From Sequoia sempervirens (lineage: Eukaryota; Streptophyta; Pinopsida; Cupressales; Cupressaceae): DNA of 64,000 nt. This document shows positions 36,540 to 47,764 of the stretch, in pieces. Position numbers and translations under genes: made by a program. Each line of letters begins with the position of its first letter. Position 1 is the first letter of the stretch. A model generated the notes under the pieces. That model worked only from the letters and a program-made list of their open reading frames with translations, was not told the DNA's origin and ran no database searches. The stretch lies in contig VDFB02252616.1 in the NCBI GenBank assembly GCA_007258455.2, forward strand, positions 125,651,953 through 125,715,952, in the 5' to 3' direction.

Positions 36540-36775
36540 GTCACTGTTTTTGGAATTTTTTTGAAGTTATGTGATTTTTTTGTGGATTTTAAAAATATTT
36601 GATGCTTTTGGATTTTCTAAATTTTTTTCTTTTTGGATTTTTTGCATTTTTTTTGGATTTTCTAAATATTTTATTTTTATTTTTATTTTTTAGGACTTTT
36701 TTTTTATTTTTTTGAATTATTTTTGGACTTTTTCCATTTTTTAATATTTTTTCAGGACTTTTTAAAGAGGGAATG
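36540..36775 (-). repeat. T-rich tract of T2
   Basis: ttttttggattttttgaatttt phrases with caggactttttt near the right end, a diverged version of T1's 31-bp T-rich repeat. Same relative position in the element. Confidence 0.75.
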
Positions 36776-37796
36776 ACATGAAATGTGATATATGCTTGGT
36801 TGAAGAAACTAGATCAAAATGAAAGTTTCACTACAAAACATGTCACACAAGCAACATATTTCTTGTCAAAAGATGATAATGGTTGATTGATTAAGATGTC
36901 AAGAATGATTGATTCCATAAAGCATGATGATGATAAGTACTTAGGATCAATGATTCCTCTAAGTACAATAATATTGATGATTGGTTGACAATTGATTGAC
37001 GGAAGATATTAGGATTGGAGAATGTTTTTCAGCTAGGATTGAGTATGATTTGTATGCTAAGGTTTGAGGTTGCAAAGGTACATGATGGCCCACCCTGGGG
37101 TAGTGTAATCATGTATAAATGATAAGGATGTGAACTATGATGGAATGGTAATGTATAAGGATATGAAATCAAATCCAAAGCATGCATTTGAATTTTTTCC
37201 CCTAATCTCATCAAGATCAAAGGAAGGAAATGTGACATGGATTTTAATATAAGCTAGGAGATATGAAATGGAGGAATGAAAGGATAAGGATATTGGATGG
37301 GATGATCAAGATCAAATAGATAAGATATGGACACAATGACTAAGTATTTTTCCCCTATTCCTCACCAAGACCATGGAAGGGAAGAAAGGATGTATTTAGA
37401 TAGAATGATGGAATATGGATAAGGTGAAGGATATGGTACAAAAGATATGGATAAAGTGTATAAGGTGTATGATTTTCAAGAAGATCCTTAACCTTGTCAA
37501 GATCAAAGGTGGAAAGGTAAAGGATGGACATAAATAGGATGATGGACATGAATGACAGGATGGATGAAACTTGCCCCCAAGTGTAGAGTGCAAGAGAAAG
37601 GGAAAAAAAATAGGATATAAATGAGGATAAATGAAAATGGGAGGTAGTATATGCATGATAGGAAGATGGAGGGAGGACTCAAGCATCAAGTTCCATGACT
37701 AATATCCCTCGAATATGTGCTCTAATAAACCATGGCAATGGGAATTGGACTCATAAATGTTGATAGAATAATGGCATGATGGAAGAAGCTTAGGAC
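36776..37796 (-). other. T2 interior, no recognised gene
   Basis: Purine-rich plus strand (aaggatatgg, gatgga phrases). Minus-strand frames of 64-97 codons are Pro/His/Leu-rich without a family motif. This is where pol would lie in an autonomous element. Confidence 0.45.
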
Positions 37797-38411
37797 TTAT
37801 TCAAAGGTTTGGATTAAAGGAGGATAATGAGGGATGGATCTTGGATAATGTGTAGGAGGTTGGAATTCTTGTTGATGGTTATATAGAAAGGATAATAGGA
37901 TCAACATTGACACACTTCTTGAAGGGTGGTGGAGTGATGGAGGAAAAAAGGAGTTTAAAGGTGATAGGTTTTTAGATGGACGATTGGAGGAAGCTTTTGG
38001 ATTAGCAAATTTGGATGCCAATATAGATTTTATTGCTTCTATGAGACTTCTGGGAATCCAAATGGATTTTGACTTTGATTTTTTCTTTGTGGGCCTTTGA
38101 TATTTTTCTTTTTGCTTTATGGACCTTTGTGGCCTTTGAAATTTTTTTTTTGCTTTGTGAGCCTTTGTGGCCTTTGAATTTTTAATTTTTGATTTATGGG
38201 ATTTTGTGGCCTTTAATTTTTTTTCTTTTGAATTTGTATCATATTTTCTTTTATTTTTGCATGTCTCTTCAAGGAGACATGTTGATCCTTTGATATATGT
38301 GTATTTTGATATGGAAGCTTTTGACATTTGGTACCAAAATTGCTTCCAAGAGAAATGAGATAGGTAGATGGAGATGAATGATATGGAGGTATAATTTTTA
38401 GAGGGAATCAA
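37797..38411 (-). CDS. Lys-rich frame of T2 (doubtful)
   Basis: 204 codons open on the minus strand. The middle is basic and repetitive (KLKATKSHKSKIKNSKATKA, then KKKFQRPQRSIKQKEKYQRP), produced by a 39-bp DNA repeat at 38092-38215 (landmark ggcctttg at 38092, 38131, 38169 and 38208; 13 codons per unit). It follows the G-patch ORF on the same strand. It could encode a basic nucleic-acid-binding tail or be an accident of a repeat; I cannot decide from sequence. Confidence 0.3.
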   Translation of the reverse strand: MIPSKNYTSISFISIYLSHFSWKQFWYQMSKASISKYTYIKGSTCLLEETCKNKRKYDTNSKEKKLKATKSHKSKIKNSKATKAHKAKKKFQRPQRSIKQKEKYQRPTKKKSKSKSIWIPRSLIEAIKSILASKFANPKASSNRPSKNLSPLNSFFPPSLHHPSRSVSMLILLSFLYNHQQEFQPPTHYPRSIPHYPPLIQTFE

Positions 38412-38519
38412 GGATGTGTGCCTTTATTGTTCTTGATGAATAGGAGATGGAGGGATGTAGGGCCCCAACATGGATGGAAGGGTTGATGAACTAGGGTTTG
38501 GATGATAAGGACAAATGAT

Positions 38520-38665
38520 GGATTGAAGGTTTGATGGACTAGGATAAGAACCTAGGATAGATAGAAGGTTTGATGGACTAGGATAAGAACCTAGGATAGA
38601 TGGAAGGATTTATGGACCAAGGATAAGAACCCTAGGATAGATGGAAGGTTTTATGGACTAGGATA
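38520..38665 (-). repeat. 39-bp tandem repeat in T2
   Basis: The landmark aggataagaac begins at 38541, 38580 and 38620, with a partial copy near 38658, and units share cctaggatagatggaagg. The period equals that of the nearby 38092-38215 repeat although the sequences are unrelated. Confidence 0.8.
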
Positions 38666-38836
38666 CTTAGGTTTATTTTGATAGAATATGGACTTATAAT
38701 GGGTACCAATGTCTTGAGTGTGAGGTGTATAACCAAGACCTTGATAACATGGATTTTCTTGGATATAAAGGGGCTCTAGGATACCTTGTTCATGAAGTCC
38801 TAATCCTTTCCCTTTGTAGTTCGTACTTTGACACAT
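38651..38836 (-). pseudogene. T2 G-patch segment
   Basis: Continues after the stop that ends the Ser/Asp-rich frame: NYKGKGLGLHEQGILEPLYI and, nine residues on, YQGLGYTPH. The spaced glycines and QGI-EPL match the G-patch of T1 (IGKRKEGIVEPI ... KTGLGYDF). In T1 the motif lies between PR and RT; here it is kept although PR and RT are gone. Confidence 0.72.
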
Positions 38837-39967
38837 TCATTTTCCAATGGGATATGTATTATTTATGAAACAAGATGCAAGTCCATCATGAGGTGTATGT
38901 GATATGGAAGGAATAACAAGGTCTTGGAGAAAACCACCTTGGATAAAAGTGAAGGAATCCATTTTATAGTTAAGGGGCTCATGGATAGCTTGAATAGGGA
39001 TGATAGACTCTTGTGGAGGATTGTAATCATAAGGGGAATTATTATGGGTGATAGGATCTTGACATGGGGATGATGGGGTACTTTTATCTTGACTTGGAAA
39101 AGGATCATGAGGTGTAGGAGATAGGGTAGTTTGATCTTTATTAGGTATGGAACCATCATGAAGTGGTATGAAAGGCATAACTTGATCATGAGAAGGATGA
39201 AAACCATCATGGAATGAAAGGGTATCCTTGAATGGAGGTATATCTTGATCTTGATGAGGAAGGGAATCCTGAGATTTTGTGGAAAGCATATCTTGATCAT
39301 CATATGGTAGGGCATCATTGGATATGATTGAAGAACTATTATTCTCTTGGGATGCAATGGAATCATGAGATGGTATGGATTCATTAGATGAGGTGGAAGG
39401 AGGACTTAGAAGGATACTTTTCTCTTGAGATGGAAAGGGATCATCTTGGATGAAACAAAAAGAGATAAGGGGATCATCATGAGGTTCTTGAGAGATGGGA
39501 TCTTGGTCAAAGATTGGAGGGGATTGGAGATTTTTTGTATCATTGGATGGAGTGGAAAGAATACTTTGATCTTGATGTGCAAGGGAGTCTATGCTAGCAT
39601 TCTTTGGACTAAGAGATTGACATGAATCATTGTATGTAGATGGTATGATGGGAGAGGATGGTTGGATAGATTCGTTAACTTGGCTGAAAGACTTATGAGG
39701 TTTATTTTGAATTATGGGTGATGAAGATAGATGAATGAAATGGTAGGATTGCACAATATTATTTTTGTTTGAGGACTTAGATTTGGGTTTGTCATTTAGC
39801 CTTTGCAGAAAGTTATGATCATTGAACTTGGATGATGTAGTTTTGGGTGAGGATAAAGGCTTATGAGATGATTTCACTTCATTCAAATTTTGGGATTTTA
39901 GCTCTTTTTTAAGCTCTCTTAAATGATAGTCAAGATATTCAATCCTTTGGTCTCATTCATAGGTCAT
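38837..39967 (-). CDS. T2 Ser/Asp-rich ORF with a coiled-coil N-terminus
   Basis: From ATG 39967 to the stop at 38837, 377 codons with one TGA at codon 5 (one C-to-T change from Arg), then 371 codons uninterrupted. The N-terminus is helical and charged (RIEYLDYHLRELKKELKSQN). The body is Ser/Pro/Asp/Gln-rich with loose repeats of HDxxPSQDQ type. It leads into the G-patch segment. No known enzyme domain. The length without breaks stands out in an otherwise decayed window and suggests it was once selected. The function is unknown. Confidence 0.6.
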
Positions 39968-40575
39968 AGATGAATATGAAGGATAGTGGTCAGACATGTT
40001 TGGTTGATGGTTTTGGGAATGTTTTGAGGTGTTTAGGGATGGTTAGAGATTATTAGTGAAGTTTGGGAAGCTTATGGATGGTTTAGGGATGATTATTGTG
40101 ATGGATGAAGCATGAGACCCAAAGGTTGTGATAGGTGATGATGTTTGATTGAGATTGAAAATATTTGTGACAAGAATACAATTCAAACATGAAAGCACAA
40201 TATCTAAATGTTTTTACATGACTCAAAGAAAAGTACAACCTATGATTGGCTAGGACAATATTTGTTGGGAGAACTTGGATTTCTCTAGCCACACCTATTC
40301 AAAGTAGATAGCTTAGAATTTTGGTGGCACTGGCTCCCCCTTACATGACACTCACTTCTCGAGTGTGTACCAAACTTTGAATTCCCAAAGACCTGAAGAT
40401 CTCAAGGAATTTTCTATCTCTACTTTGAACTGTGAAAATGTGGGATAGCTTCAAAGGTCTAACCTCCTATGCCAACAAATAGAAGAATTTTGGCTACTAA
40501 AAATATGAGGTGTCTAGTAGGGGATTACCATAAAAAAAGATCCTATCTATATTATCCTGAGAACTAGGAGGCCTA
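39968..40575 (-). other. T2 leader, part next to the ORF
   Basis: Non-coding. 40210-40500 aligns by phrase with the T1 leader near 21060-21300 (ggctcccccttacatg.cactc.cttctc). Cut at 40575 by the copia insertion and resumed at 45040. Confidence 0.6.
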
Positions 40576-41898
40576 TGTTGGAAATAGGTTGCCATTAAAT
40601 TGCAAATCCTAAACATTAATTATTTCATGTATCTCCTTGTTTCTTGGAATGTGTTCAACAACACTAAGATTATTGTGAGATTAATATTTGATGAAATAAT
40701 CATGATTATTGACATTTATAATTAATTCTAAATGTAAGAAGCATGTGAGGGCGTCCATATTGAGTTCCTAAATAATAGGGACACATGGGACACTCACATG
40801 GTAAGGTGAAACTCACCTTGTGTCTAGTTAACTATACAGAGTAACAATTAACACTTCTGAATGCATGTAAAGATCCTAGGAGTTAGGATCTGATGTTTGC
40901 ATGCTTTAAGTTTAGTTAAGTTCAGTTAAGTTCAGTTAAGTTTAGTTCAGATCAGTTTAGTTTAGTTTAGTTTAGTTCAGTTCAGTTCAGAATCAGTTTA
41001 GTTTAGTTCAGTTCAGTTCAGTTCAGTTTAGTTCAGTTTAGTTATCTTTAGTTGCATGCAAGTGCATGTTGCATGCATGTTGGTTATTTTGAGTTGCATG
41101 TAGTTAGCTTTAGTTAACTTGTAATGCATGTCTAATAACATTGAGTTGTATGACAGATAACAGGGATGACCATTCTTTGGAAATGGTGTTGAGTAAATGT
41201 TTCAGTTAACAAGAAATCACTTGGAGCCAACTTGGGCACCCAAGATGCTTTCTTCAAATTAACTTCAATGCATGATAAGATATTTCTAAAGACTCTGTTA
41301 AGTGGGACCCTCTTTTGGGTGCCATCTTTGAGGAAGAGCTTTGTAATTATCACCGAAGTGAAGTAGAAGTTGTAGCTTCAGTTTGGGACGCCCAAATGGG
41401 TAAAGCACATGTTCTAAGCTTTGGTCTTCATGGTATAACTCAACTTGAAGGAATATGGTGTACCTTTTCAAGGGCTTGAGCTTATGCATTGTAATTATCA
41501 CCATTTGGAGATTACAAGGTTGCATATTGTCTCTATATTTCATTCAAGTTGAATAGAGTTATTGTAATTGTTATTGCAGGTACCAACAAGATTGGTAAAG
41601 ACAAAAGAAGCATTCTCAAGCAAGAATTGGAGCTATTGTAATTCAGAGTTTGAATAATAGAATAATTCTTGGTAGAGTTTTTTCCCAAAAGGGTTTCTCC
41701 ACGGTATATCTTGTGTGATCCTTCTATTATCTTGTCTAGTTCTTCTAAATAATTCTTTCTACATTCTACAACAATAAAATGGATTAATCAAGATAATCAC
41801 CCACAAAGAATATATGTAACAAAGAAAAGACTTACGTAGATCAGCAATATTAAAGTTTTACAGAGTATTAAGCTAAGAAAACACCTCATTTTTCAACA
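40576..41898 (+). repeat. Copia 5' LTR with an internal pentanucleotide tract
   Basis: 1323 bp. At about 40907-41060 it contains a (AGTTT/AGTTC)n tract that is longer here than in the 3' LTR, which accounts for most of the length difference. Confidence 0.93.
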
Positions 41899-41900
41899 TT

Positions 41901-41918
41901 TGGTATTAGAGCTGAGGT
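41901..41918 (+). other. Copia primer binding site (initiator-Met type)
   Basis: TGGTATTAGAGCTGAGGT two bases after the LTR: close to the initiator-Met complement typical of plant copia elements. Confidence 0.88.
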
Positions 41919-42028
41919 TAGGTAGAGTATTGGGACGCCTTTCTCTTAAAAGATTTGAGGTTTTTTAGCTTAGTGGGAGCTCTTATTATTTTTGTTATTT
42001 GCTGATTTTGGAATTAAGTTTTGTTACA

Positions 42029-42856
42029 ATGAATTCAAGGTTAGAGATTGAAAGGTTCAATGGTTCTAACTATGAAATGTGGAAATTAAAAATGGAAGAT
42101 CTTCTTGAAGAAAGAGATCATTGGTTAGCGGTTAATAATGAGACAAAGACACCTACAACTATTTCAGATGAAGATTGGGCTAAGTTAGATAAAAAGGCAA
42201 GAGGAACAATAAGGTTATGTCTTGCTGATGCTGTTCTTTTGAATGTTTCAATGGAAACTAGTGCATATAAATTATGGAAAAGAATAGGGGATATTTATCA
42301 AACTAAGAGTCTCACAAATAAGTTGTATCTAAAAAGGAAATTATATTCATTGAAAATGAAAGATGGTGATTCAGTAGCACAACATTTAAATACTTTCAAT
42401 TTAATTCTCAGTCAGTTAGCATCTGTAGATGTAAAGCTTGAGAATAAGGATAAGTGCATTTTATTACTTTGTTCATTACCAAATTCTTGGGAAAATCTAA
42501 TTGTTGCAATTAGTGTAAATGGTGCAAATCCAAAGATGGACAACATTATTCCTACTCTCCTATCAGAGGAGATGAGGAGGAAGTCTAAGGAGGAAATCCA
42601 AGATGCCTTGTTTGTAAAAGATAGGCCTAAGAAAAAGGAGCCTAAGGGAAACAAGGAAGGGAAGGGTAAGTCAGAAGGACGAAGTAAGGTAAAGTGTTGG
42701 AACTGTGGGAAACTAGGACATGTGAAGAAGGATTGTAAGAACAAGAAAGAGAGTTTTGATTCTTCTACAGAGGAGTCCTCAGATAATAGTAATGATGCAC
42801 TGGTTATTTTAGCTAATATTGATTGTGATAACTCTTTGCTTCATGTTTCAGAGTAA
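42029..42856 (+). CDS. gag: Copia Gag, intact frame
   Basis: Starts at ATG 42029 (MNSRLEIERFNGSNYEMWKL, the usual plant copia Gag opening) and runs 275 codons to a TAA. Domains: N-terminal DUF4219/UBN2-like Gag core with YEMWKLKMEDLL, LWKRIGDIYQTKSLTNKLYL and LLCSLPNSWENL; a Lys-rich linker; and a complete CCHC knuckle CWNCGKLGHVKKDC at residues about 223-236. It ends in an acidic Ser-rich tail. Gag would package element RNA. It is the best-preserved gag in the window; whether it is expressed is unknown. Confidence 0.92.
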   Translation: MNSRLEIERFNGSNYEMWKLKMEDLLEERDHWLAVNNETKTPTTISDEDWAKLDKKARGTIRLCLADAVLLNVSMETSAYKLWKRIGDIYQTKSLTNKLYLKRKLYSLKMKDGDSVAQHLNTFNLILSQLASVDVKLENKDKCILLLCSLPNSWENLIVAISVNGANPKMDNIIPTLLSEEMRRKSKEEIQDALFVKDRPKKKEPKGNKEGKGKSEGRSKVKCWNCGKLGHVKKDCKNKKESFDSSTEESSDNSNDALVILANIDCDNSLLHVSE

Positions 42857-43736
42857 TCTTCGAAGAGAGGATGGTAGTCACGATGCCATGTGTGACTCGG
42901 CATCATGGTTCAATGGGAGTTATTGGCAGTGACTTGGATGCATCATTGGTAAGGTTATCTTCATGTGATTGGGGATATGGTTCGTTCTTGGTTTAGAGTG
43001 GTTGCTATTATGTCATGGTTTAACTCTTGACTCTAGATTAGAGTTTTGGCATATTACATGGTTCTCTTGAGACTAGGATGTATAAGTATGTTATGATGCA
43101 TGTGATCTCATAAGAGGAGATGGTTAGATCATGGATGTCATGTTTATGTTCGTGATTCATGATTGGAGATTTGACAATGATCTTGTGTATTTCTCCTAAG
43201 TTTTGGGTACATTAATCATTTTCTTGATTACTTCATGAAAGTGTTGTGTTGTATTTGGAGTTTGGCATGGATTGGTTGGTTACAGGTCCTCATGGATACT
43301 TGGAGAAATAGGTGAGGCTGGAATTCTCTTGTGGTAAGAGACATTTGTTGGAATGGTTACTTGTAAGAAAAGTTTTTCAACAGAAAAGACCAAGGATTCT
43401 ACACCTTGGTTGAATGTGAATTCAACATACTTGGTGGTTTAGCATGCCTCTAAAGAGGTGGTTTGGTTATAGAGGCTTGGGAAAGGTAATGGTTTGGTTG
43501 ATAATGGGAAGGTATTAATTGAAAAAGTTAACACTTTAATTAATGTTACAGATTATCTTATGAAACCATACAGATAAGTTCTCTTGGTTTTAATCATTTG
43601 CTTGGAAGCTTCATGATTATGCAGGTTGCATTTGAAGTTAGCATGGATTGATTAGTTGGTGCAAGAAGGCCATTGGCCTTGAGAATTGTACTTGTTTTAT
43701 TATTCCTTTTTTAGAATAATTGCAATGTATAATGTC
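42857..43736 (+). pseudogene. Copia pol remnants after gag
   Basis: No protease, integrase or RT motifs. Near 43440-43590 short phrases match the copia RNase H end (HASKEVVWL, then NVTDYLMKPYR). Upstream 42857-43380 is unrecognised. The pattern fits a large deletion inside pol. Confidence 0.65.
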
Positions 43737-43747
43737 AAGTGGGAGAA
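43737..43747 (+). other. Copia polypurine tract
   Basis: AAGTGGGAGAA immediately before TGTTGG, the canonical copia PPT/LTR junction. Confidence 0.9.
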
Positions 43748-45039
43748 TGTTGGAAATAGGTTGCCATTAAATTGCAAATCCTAAACATTAATTATTTCAT
43801 GTATCTCCTTGTTTCTTGGAATGTGTTCAACAACACTAAGATTATTGTGAGATTAATATTTGATGAAATAATCATGATTATTGAAATTTGTAATTAATTC
43901 TAAATGTAAGAAGCATGTGAGGGTGTCCATATTAAGTTCCTAAATAATAGGGACACATGGGACACTCACATGGTAAGGTGAAACTCACCTTGTGTCCATT
44001 TAACTATACAGAGTAACAGTTAACACTTCTGAATGCATGTAAAGATCCTAGGAGTTAGGATTTGATGTTTGCATGCTTTAAGTTCAGTTAAGTTCAGTTA
44101 AGTTTAGTTTAGTTTAGTTCAGTTTAGTTCAGATTCAGTTTAATTAGTTTAGTTTAGTTCAGTTTAGTCAGTTATCTTCAGTGCATGTTGCATGCATGTT
44201 GGTTATTTTGAGTTGCATGTAGTTAGCTTCAGTTAACTTGTAATGCATGGCTAATAACATTGAGTTGTATGACAGATAACAGGGACTACCTCCAGTTAAT
44301 AAGGGATGACCATTCTTTGGAAATGGTGTTGAGTAAATGTTTTCAGTTAACAAGAAATCACTTGGAGCCAACTTGGGTGCCCAAGATGCTTTCTTGGAAT
44401 TAACTCCAATGCATGATAAGATATTTCTAAAGGCTCTATTAAGTGGGACCCTCTTTTGGGCACCATCTTTGAGGAAGAGCTTTGTAATTATCACCGAAGT
44501 GAAGGAGAAGTTGTAGCTTCAGTTTGGGATGGCCAAATGGGTAAAGCACATGTTCTAAGCTTTGGTCTTCATAGTATAACTCAACTTGAAGGAATATGGC
44601 GTACCTTTTCAAGGGCTTGAGCTTATGCATTGTAATTATCACCATTTGGAGATTACAAGGTTGCATATTGTCTCTATATTTCATTCAAGTTGAATAGAGT
44701 TATTGTAATTATTATTGCAGGTGTGAAGAAGATTGGTAAAGACAGAAGAAGCATTCTCAAGCAAGAATTGGAGCTATTGTAATTCAAAGTTTGAATAATA
44801 GAATAATTCTTGGTGGAGTTTTTTCCCAAAAGGGTTTCTCCATAGTATATCTTGTGTGATCCTTCTATTATCCTGTCTAGTTCTTCTAAATAATTCTCTC
44901 TACATTCTACAACAGTAAAATGGATTAATCAAGAAAATCACCCACAAAGAATATATGTAACAAAGAAAAGACTTACTTAGATCAGCAATATTAAAGTTTT
45001 ACAAAGAATTAAGCTAAGAAAACACCTCATTTTTCAATA
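43748..45039 (+). repeat. Copia 3' LTR
   Basis: 1292 bp, same ends as the 5' LTR. The AGTTT/AGTTC tract is at about 44078-44180. An extra cagggactacctccagttaataaggg near 44280 is absent from the 5' LTR. Confidence 0.93.
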
Positions 45040-46203
45040 GCCCACTCCCACTCTCATCCCCATCAAGTCTTGGTGGACCAAGGGTCTCGTGGCTTGGATT
45101 CAAATGACGCTAGCCACCCCTTGGGGTACAAATTTCATTCTCCCCCATTTGATATAGCTCACCAAAAAACGTGCTCGAGTTCAAACCCTGAGGTGATGAA
45201 ATCCCCAGGCAAACCTCTCCTAAAAATAAAAAGAAGACCAATTTGTATTTCTCATCACCCAGGATCACACAAGTAAACAAGGGGAGAGGATACATACACA
45301 CTAACTCGAGTAACACATAATGTGCACAAACACCAAACACGACAAACGAAGTTCTTTTTAAGCACCAATTGAAATATTTGCTATACTAAAAGATATTTAA
45401 AAAAAAAAAATTAAGTCTTCAGAAAACGTCCTACATCAAATGTCATTAGTAGTTTCTCAAAGATGTCTTAGACCAATGGAAAGCTACAAAACCCTATTTA
45501 GCACAAGAGGTTAACCTATCAAGATCTGATTATTTGATAATGTCTTCGACTCCAAAATTAAAAATTAAAAAAGGTACCCTATTGAATTTTTGAGAGCTTT
45601 CCAAATTCATAAAACATTTAGAAAAATTCCTTTATTTGGACCCTATAGAGCAGATTAATGAAAAACCCACAATTTTTAAACAACAAATGTTTCAGGTAAT
45701 ATATGATGTCAAAATGAAAGATATTAAGAAAAAAAACCCCTCTAAAATTGTGAGCCCTTTCGATATCTATAATTTTTTTAGAAAAAGTCCTTGATTTGCA
45801 TCCCAGAGAGCAGATTTATGAAAAACCCAATATTTTTAAAGATCAGATGTTTTAGAAAATATATGATGTCAAAATAAAAACTATAAAGAAAAAATTGCCT
45901 CTAAAATTGTAAGCCCTTTCCATATCTATAAAAAATTCAAAAAAATGTGTTGATTTGCCTCCAGAAAGCAAGATTTATGAAACATCATAAATTCATTATA
46001 ACATGTGTAAAACCATTGATAAAATGTTAATTGTTGGAATTTGGATGTTTGAGATGATCCTTACCCTACAATAAAAAAATCAGAAAAAAATTTGCATTTT
46101 TTTGGAAGATATGATCAAATTTTTCCAAACTAGGGTTTTTGTCCAAAAAAGATGCAAAACTTGCGACAAAAAGCTACACTATTTTCATATCAATATCACC
46201 AGT
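45040..46203 (-). other. T2 leader next to its 5' LTR, with 159-bp repeats
   Basis: Resumes T2 after the copia insertion. 45190-45290 shares gaggtgatgaaatccccagg and caaggggagaggatac with T1. At about 45590-46010 a unit of 158-160 bp repeats: landmark gagcagatt(t/a)atgaaaaaccc at 45648 and 45808, diverged at 45966. No clear PBS is visible next to the LTR at 46204; it may be mutated. Confidence 0.65.
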
Positions 46204-46334
46204 TGTATGATGCTAAAAATGAAAATATTAAATTCACAAATGATAATCAACATGCATTCAACATCATATCAATGAGTTATATACAAATAAACACAAATGC
46301 AAGAAATGAAATACTAATTACTAAGAAATCAAAC
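46204..46334 (-). repeat. T2 5' LTR, first piece (split by N2)
   Basis: TGTATGATGCTA... aligns with 34768-34900. The N2 insertion follows after the duplicated CAAAC (46330-46334). Confidence 0.9.
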
Positions 46335-47678
46335 TAGTGCAGGGGCACCAAGTCCATTTTTTGTTAATAAGGCTTTGTGTTGATTTTAGGGTAAGTTTTG
46401 GTGTGTTAATTCTTATTTGATTTTAATAAGGTCTTAATAGACCATTGTAAATTTATTGAGTCTATGTTTGGTCAGATTTAGGAAATGTCTCATTTGCAAA
46501 TATTGTAAAAGTTGATTTACAACATTACACTTTTTGTCATATTTGGAAGCCCAATGGTTAGGGCATTGAAAATGAAGTTGAACCATTGGTAGGTGTTGGG
46601 AAACATATAAAAAGGATTGTAAACCTTGAGGTAGAGGTTGGAGAGTTGGCTTTTGAAGATTAAATAATAAAGTTCCTTATTTTTCCTTGAAAACTCTGTG
46701 TTTTTCTTGGTAATCTGTTGTTACAATGTGTTGTATGGTTCCATATAGAGGAATAAAGGTCTAAAAGTTGTTGAATTCAATGGAGGCTTTAAGTAACATC
46801 ATTTTTGTTTTTTTTTAATTGAATTTCATAGAAATTTAATAGTTTTATTGGTATTTTACTAAGGACAGGTTTGGAAATCTTGTTTGAAGGTTTGAGGGTA
46901 TAATGCTTTAAACACCCATTCAACTGGTAGAATTGCTTGAAACTTGGTGGAATGGGTGTATTAGGTTAGGTTTAGATGTTAGTGTAGGATTTTAGAGCAG
47001 GGAGTAGGGTTTGGAGGATTTTTTATCCTTCCCTAGGATAAATTTCATGAGATTTTGCTTGGAAATGATGTCTAAGAGTTGAAATTTGGAAAAAATGCAT
47101 TGGGAAAGAGTGGATTATGATTGGAGAAGATTTTACAAACATATTGTGATGTGTTTGAAGCATTGATAAGCTGAAAATAGGTTGGTAATGTTGAGTTTCA
47201 ATAAACCCTCATGAAACCTAGCCTAAATTGGCATAAACAAGGGTTTTGAGTTTTGAGTAACTTGTGGTTGCTTCTCTGGTTGAAAGTTGTTGATTCTATG
47301 TATTTGAGGCCTATTTGAGATCTAAGAATGAATTTTTGTGGTTGGGAAAAATATTAAATGGTAGTTGCTTTGTAAAAGTGCCCTATTTGGGCTTAAGGGG
47401 AAGCGTAGCAATAGTGATTTGGGGTTGTGGTCCAAAGTGACCCTATGAACCTTGGTGATATGTTGAAGAGTTCCATAATGGGTATCAAGAAATCAAATCC
47501 TTTGGTGGATTTGAGGAGGTTTGTGAAATACATGCTTAAATTTCTTCATTTGGAATACTATAAGGAAATGAAAGTGAATGGTGAGTAAGACAACAAGTTG
47601 AAGCTTTTGTGATTTAAATATTGTTTAAACTTGATCTAATTGTGATTGTTTGGAGGTTTTCCTCCCTACTTTGCATTA
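46335..47678 (+). repeat. N2 5' LTR
   Basis: 1344 bp. Exact ends are set by the CAAAC duplication; the conserved start is GTG(C/T)AGGGGCACCAAG and the end is CTTTGCATTA. Confidence 0.9.
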
Positions 47679-47697
47679 AATTCTATTAGAGCATAGG
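47679..47697 (+). other. N2 primer binding site, degraded Met type
   Basis: aattctattagagcatagg keeps TAT.AGAGCATAGG of the Met-type PBS but has lost the TGG start. It abuts the LTR. Confidence 0.6.
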
Positions 47698-47764
47698 TGT
47701 TAGATCTTTTGAAGGTGAAAAGTTGAATATTAAAGAAGGGAAAGGTTGAAAGTTGAGGGACAAG

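Larger units (their letters stand above)
40576..45039 (+). mobile_element. Gag-only Ty1/copia-type element inserted in T2
   Basis: LTRs 40576-41898 and 43748-45039 (TGTTGGAAATAGG...TTTTCAACA, decayed to CAATA at the far end), PBS, one gag ORF and a copia-style PPT. Flanks GCCTA (40571-40575) and GCCCA (45040-45044) are a duplication with one change. The interior is only 1.85 kb. Just short remnants of RNase H follow gag, so it could move only with enzymes from another copia element. LTRs about 96% identical by eye. Confidence 0.93.

Noticed and set aside
41132..41543. Minus-strand frames repeated at 44168-44684
   Set aside because: They lie in the two copia LTRs and are antisense to the element.
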